A program made the position numbers and the translations under genes. From the NCBI GenBank assembly GCA_018340375.1, contig JAFFJZ010000055.1, forward strand, positions 372,001 through 436,000: DNA of 64,000 nucleotides. The letters are read 5' to 3'. The stretch is from Gonatopus flavifemur (taxonomy: Eukaryota; Arthropoda; Insecta; Hymenoptera; Dryinidae). Positions 60,186 to 64,000 of the stretch are shown one piece after another. How positions within the stretch are numbered: position 1 is the first letter of the stretch; the number at the start of each line of letters is the position of its first letter. The notes beneath the pieces are model-generated. The model saw nothing but the letters and a program-made list of their open reading frames with translations. It searched no databases and was not told the origin of the DNA.

Positions 60186-61205
60186 CCCGTACAGCACATG
60201 ACGTGTGAGGCTTATGGTAGGAACGTATTTTTGGAAACATAAGAACATGCCATGCACGTGTGAGATCATGCCATCCATATTCTGCGCATATTCATGCACA
60301 TAGAAATGTCCGCCAATATGTCCTGAAATCAGGAACGTGGGAGGCATGTGCCGTGGAACATCTCATACGCATCTGGTTTTCGTATCACGAACCTTGGAGG
60401 TTATGTACTTGCAAAAGATTTCTGTCAACATATTCAAGATATCTAATGCAACCTCTGAAGCATAATTTAACAAGGATTCTTTCTCAGGAACGAATCATTG
60501 TTTAATAGACTTTCTTGTGTTACATAAAACATCTTGAAGATATCTTTCAGAAATGTTTTGAAACTGCATAACTCCTAGGGTTGTGTCGATTTATAATATC
60601 TGATCAAAAAACACTTCACATGAATGTAATTGGACTTTGTAAAATAATAATTGTAGTTTTGTCCCATATATTTTCAACCTCTCTCCTGGAAATAAGCGTT
60701 GCGTCACTTCATATTGAATTTGAAAATTTCCTGTTGTATTATCAAAAGGTTATATTTCGTGAGTCCACAATAAATCTCCGTAATTTGGAAATAAGTAAAA
60801 TATATCCAATATGAATTAGATTGATTTAATCGCGTGAATTCAACAAGACTTTATAAGAAATTTTAGAACGATATACACATTCATAACAATGAAGATCACC
60901 ATTTCATCTCAACTCGCATACACAACACAATAATGAATTGATCATTTGTAATTTGCAAATATGAGGTTACGGTTTACTGAATTCGTCACATGCTTGGCAC
61001 ATGGTAGACATGTATTACTCACAGGTCAAATTTCATCACGTAAGAATCTTCTTGCCATGTGAATTGAACATGACTGTTACAATATTGCCAAATGATGCGA
61101 AATGACGTATGCTAGGAATGTGTTATTTAGAATATTCCATTATCCATGAGATTGTGCATTTTTCACATACTGAACACATGTTTTACGCATTATGTGTTGT
61201 ACGGG
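60186..61205. mobile_element. TIR element with CCCGTACARCACAT ends
   Basis: It starts CCCGTACAGCACATGACG at 60186 and ends with the inverse of CCCGTACAACACATAATGCG. The subterminal regions are rich in CATG-containing words (GCATGTG, CACATG, ACATGT). The plus-strand frame at 60260-60505 is unremarkable. No clear target duplication. Confidence 0.6.
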
Positions 61206-62650
61206 CCGGTACATCTTTTGGAACAAAGACAAAAGTTTGAATGATCATATTTCAATGAAAAATCATCATAGGAGAAGAATACAAAAAAAAGTTCCCAAGG
61301 GCAAAGTATGATCTTTGAAATTAATTGAACCTTTTTCGTGTATTATGGTATCTTGAATTTGAATATGAGGTTTCTTCACACTTTTCTCCTAATACATAGT
61401 TACTACATCGGAAATTTTCTTCCATTCTTATTGGTCATTCTATCTAATGTGGATACACGATTAGCAGATTCCCTTGGAATTTCCCGGTTGTAGCAACCCT
61501 GTAATAATATAAACCGCTGCATTCTAGTGAGAGCTAGATAACGTGAATATACATTCGATACAGCATTCTTCTCCATTCAAAATCATCTTTGTTTATCGCT
61601 CTGTTATTTTCTTCAACAAAGTGATTGATTTTTTTTTGTTGAAAGTTTGTTTTTTAAAACCAGTGCTGCAAATTCTTGGATTGGATGGAACTTTTTTGGA
61701 CCCTGACATGAACTGATTCATGAAGTTCTAGCAAACTTTTCACGGATAGAACACTTTGAAAAAGCTGTTTACTTTTCAAAACTTTTTGATTTACCCAATG
61801 ATTTCAAAACTGCAGAACCTGTTTTTGAAAACGACTTACAACACAAAAAATTCAAGAACTGTGCAGCACAAAATCTTGGAGCAAAAACCAAATGGATTCG
61901 GTTAAAAATGACTTCAGAGAGAGAGAAATGCTCTGTTTATTCACTGTTATACTACTCTGTATATGATATATATTTCCCTTATCCGGTTATAGAACTTTCC
62001 ACTAAAATACAGCAGCTTATATTACTAGAAAAAAAATGTGAAACAACATTATATTCCAATTGATGTTACGTCTCAAAGAATTACGATAAAGGAATGAAGT
62101 TGAGTTCAGTTTAAAGGTCATACTTGGTTCTTCGAATTGGTCTTCTCATTTTTCTCCTACGTCCATTTCTCATTGAGATATGATACTTCAAACTTTTCTC
62201 TTCTTTGAAGGTGTACCGAAACTTTTGAGCGGTACTGAATACGTTTCACGAGCTTCAATATATCACCAAGAAAATAATTGTTATACCTTGTAATTATTAT
62301 TGAATTTGTTGATACAACATCGAATCGCTCATATTCTTATAACATATTTAAATTTTGCACATTCAATGAACGTACAGGGTATCGATCGATTTTTGAGATT
62401 CAACGGTATTGATCAATCATAAGTATTCATTGAATAGACTATTCGATGAGAGGGAAAGAATTTCAAGGAGTGGACACGCTGAAGTACAATGTTGATGAAT
62501 GTGAAATTTACGTACATTGCAAATACATAGGACATGCAAAATTTGAAAATGCAATGAGAATAGTTCCCTGGAAATACCTTGAAACTCCTTGAATATCATT
62601 TGAGTCCTTAATGACCCAAACCTTCCTTGAAAGTCCCATTTATTCATATT
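61206..62650. other. Unassigned AT-rich DNA
   Basis: No gene, RNA or clear inverted repeat was found. The frames present are short and motif-free. Confidence 0.45.
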
Positions 62651-63898
62651 CCCAGATAGCAATTCAACGTTGTCAGATGGTTGTCACTGACATGGTAACG
62701 ATAAGGATCCTCATTGACACAGGAAAAGGTTGTGACAAGTATATAACAAGCATGTGACAGGCACCTGACAAGCATGTGACAAGCCATGATAATGTTGTTC
62801 CTGTTACTATTCTGTCAATTTCTTATTTATATTCTCATTATTTATTTGTCAAATGAGGGCAGGGATGAGCAGCCTCAATTACTTTTTGGACTTTGAGTAC
62901 TTTTTCTTGTCAAGTTCTTTCAAATTTGACCTTAAAAATCTCTATTTTATGTGAACAAACAAGTAATCGACAGGAAAAAATGCTTACAGTACAAAGAGTA
63001 ATTGAGGCGGTCCATCCCTGATGAGGGCACATCTCGTTTCTTTTCATATTGCATGAATTTTTGTACCTTTGCCAAGGTACGCTGCTATTTCCCCAAACTT
63101 CTCAGAGATAGGGCTCAACAAGAGACATCCGTATCACATCAAATCAAGCCATGAAGTTTGATCTCAAAGATATATGTTTGATGTATCAAGAAATTCAAGA
63201 CTTATATAATACCCCCATAGATTATTCTTTATAGGAAGCTAGTTGCATAAAAGTGATACTTTTAGTGGTTAACGGTGGCAATGTTTGAATTTGTTTCTTA
63301 TTCCTTGACAACGATATCGAAGTTCACCGTGAAAAGCGTACGAAATGACAATCACATCTCATTTTGCCATCATGACTTTTCACGTGCCAATGAGAATGGA
63401 GAAGCAAATTCGTTTCTTCCTTTTCATCGGCAACCATATCGTCATAAGCTTTCCACAACATTTTCATTGTTAAGATTGTTAAAAACAAGCCAATGACAAG
63501 GGAGTGACAAGCTTCCCGGGAAAAAATGATCAGATCTGACCAGATCTGATTTTTGGTCAGATCTCAACAGATCTGTTAAGATCTGAAAAACTGCGATTTT
63601 GGCTTGTATTCGTCACAATATATGTGCAAAATCAAATTCATATATAGACAGACATCACAAATTTCCTGATAATTGAACTACCAATTGCTTATTAGAATTA
63701 AATGTGATATTCAATTCAGATCTAATCAGATCTAACCAGATGTACCAAGATCTGATCAGATCTACTGAGATCTGATTAGATCTAATTTGATCTTTCGAAC
63801 CAGATCTGACCAAAAATCAGATCTAATCAGATCTATTGAGATCTGAATAGATCTAATGATTTTTTCCCGGGTTGTCATAAGCTTACATGCTATCTGGG
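62651..63898. mobile_element. TIR element with CCCAGATAGCA ends and GTGACAAGC subterminal words
   Basis: The terminal 11 bases are a perfect inverted repeat (CCCAGATAGCA / TGCTATCTGGG). ATT adjoins both ends and may be a 3-bp duplication. Near the left end TGTGACAAGCATGTGACAAG-type words repeat; near the right end TGACAAGGGAGTGACAAGC occurs. The AGATCT element at 63514-63871 is nested inside. Confidence 0.7.
63514..63871. mobile_element. AGATCT-rich palindromic element
   Basis: It starts CCCGGGAAAAAATGATCAGA and ends AGATCTAATGATTTTTTCCCGGG-like. The arms consist largely of AGATCTG/CAGATCT words, including GGTCAGATCTGATTTT-type segments in inverse orientation. TT flanks both sides. It is the same family as the element at 39777-42322. 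Confidence 0.8.
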
Positions 63899-64000
63899 AT
63901 TGAAATGCGCAGAATTTCGATTCAAATGTAATGATTATTAATCGGTTTCGATTGATTTTTTGTCCATTTAAAGCGAGTGAATTGGAGTTTGTAATTGGAA

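Overview
The window looks like repeat-dominated, AT-rich nuclear DNA of an insect. Evidence: an errantivirus/gypsy-type pol and an F-like env fragment, a Tc1/mariner-type transposase, THAP and tnp2-like transposon genes, spliceosomal GT/AG signals, and many short inverted-repeat elements. A hymenopteran is plausible because these element families are abundant there, but this is an inference, not a demonstration. I found no convincing single-copy host gene, no rRNA or CRISPR array, and no intact tRNA. Almost every recognisable coding region is part of a mobile element, and most are broken.

Layout: 1-644 (minus) is a frameshifted insect-retrovirus env fragment. 814-4076 is unassigned, with a G-rich tandem block at about 3040-3600. 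4077-6107 is a complete but dead Tc1/mariner-type element with TIRs of about 400 bp and a TA target duplication, lying in a TACA/TATA microsatellite. 7210-12146 (minus) is a decayed gypsy/errantivirus gag-pol. 12598-29108 is a satellite array of about 16 kb built of 70-bp and 75-bp monomers arranged mainly as 70+70+75 = 215 bp, interrupted near its left edge by a hAT-like element (12755-13473). 29109-32607 is a TIR element carrying a THAP-domain gene. 32608-39776 is a field of hairpin/MITE elements. 39777-42322 is a nested transposon whose inner part holds two halves of one transposon gene facing opposite ways. 42323-50560 is low-complexity DNA with further MITEs. 50564-52708 is a tnp2/CACTA-like transposase frame with a single stop. 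52709-64000 holds more TIR elements (including two back-to-back TTAA hairpins), an exon resembling the start of DUF4806-type proteins, and an AGATCT-rich element nested in another TIR element.

The elements document insertion history. Several show exact target duplications: 8 bp at 12755-13473, 34507-34712, 48392-48772, 49030-49258 and 50021-50142; TTAA at 56100-56828; TA at 4077-6107, 35525-35980 and 56911-57071. In three cases sequence in the same window resembles the empty site. The satellite array carries internal kilobase-scale duplications. Its monomer has a conserved dyad whose two arms co-vary between the main monomer types, which is the least explained signal here. All coordinates were read by eye, and boundaries without a target duplication are approximate.
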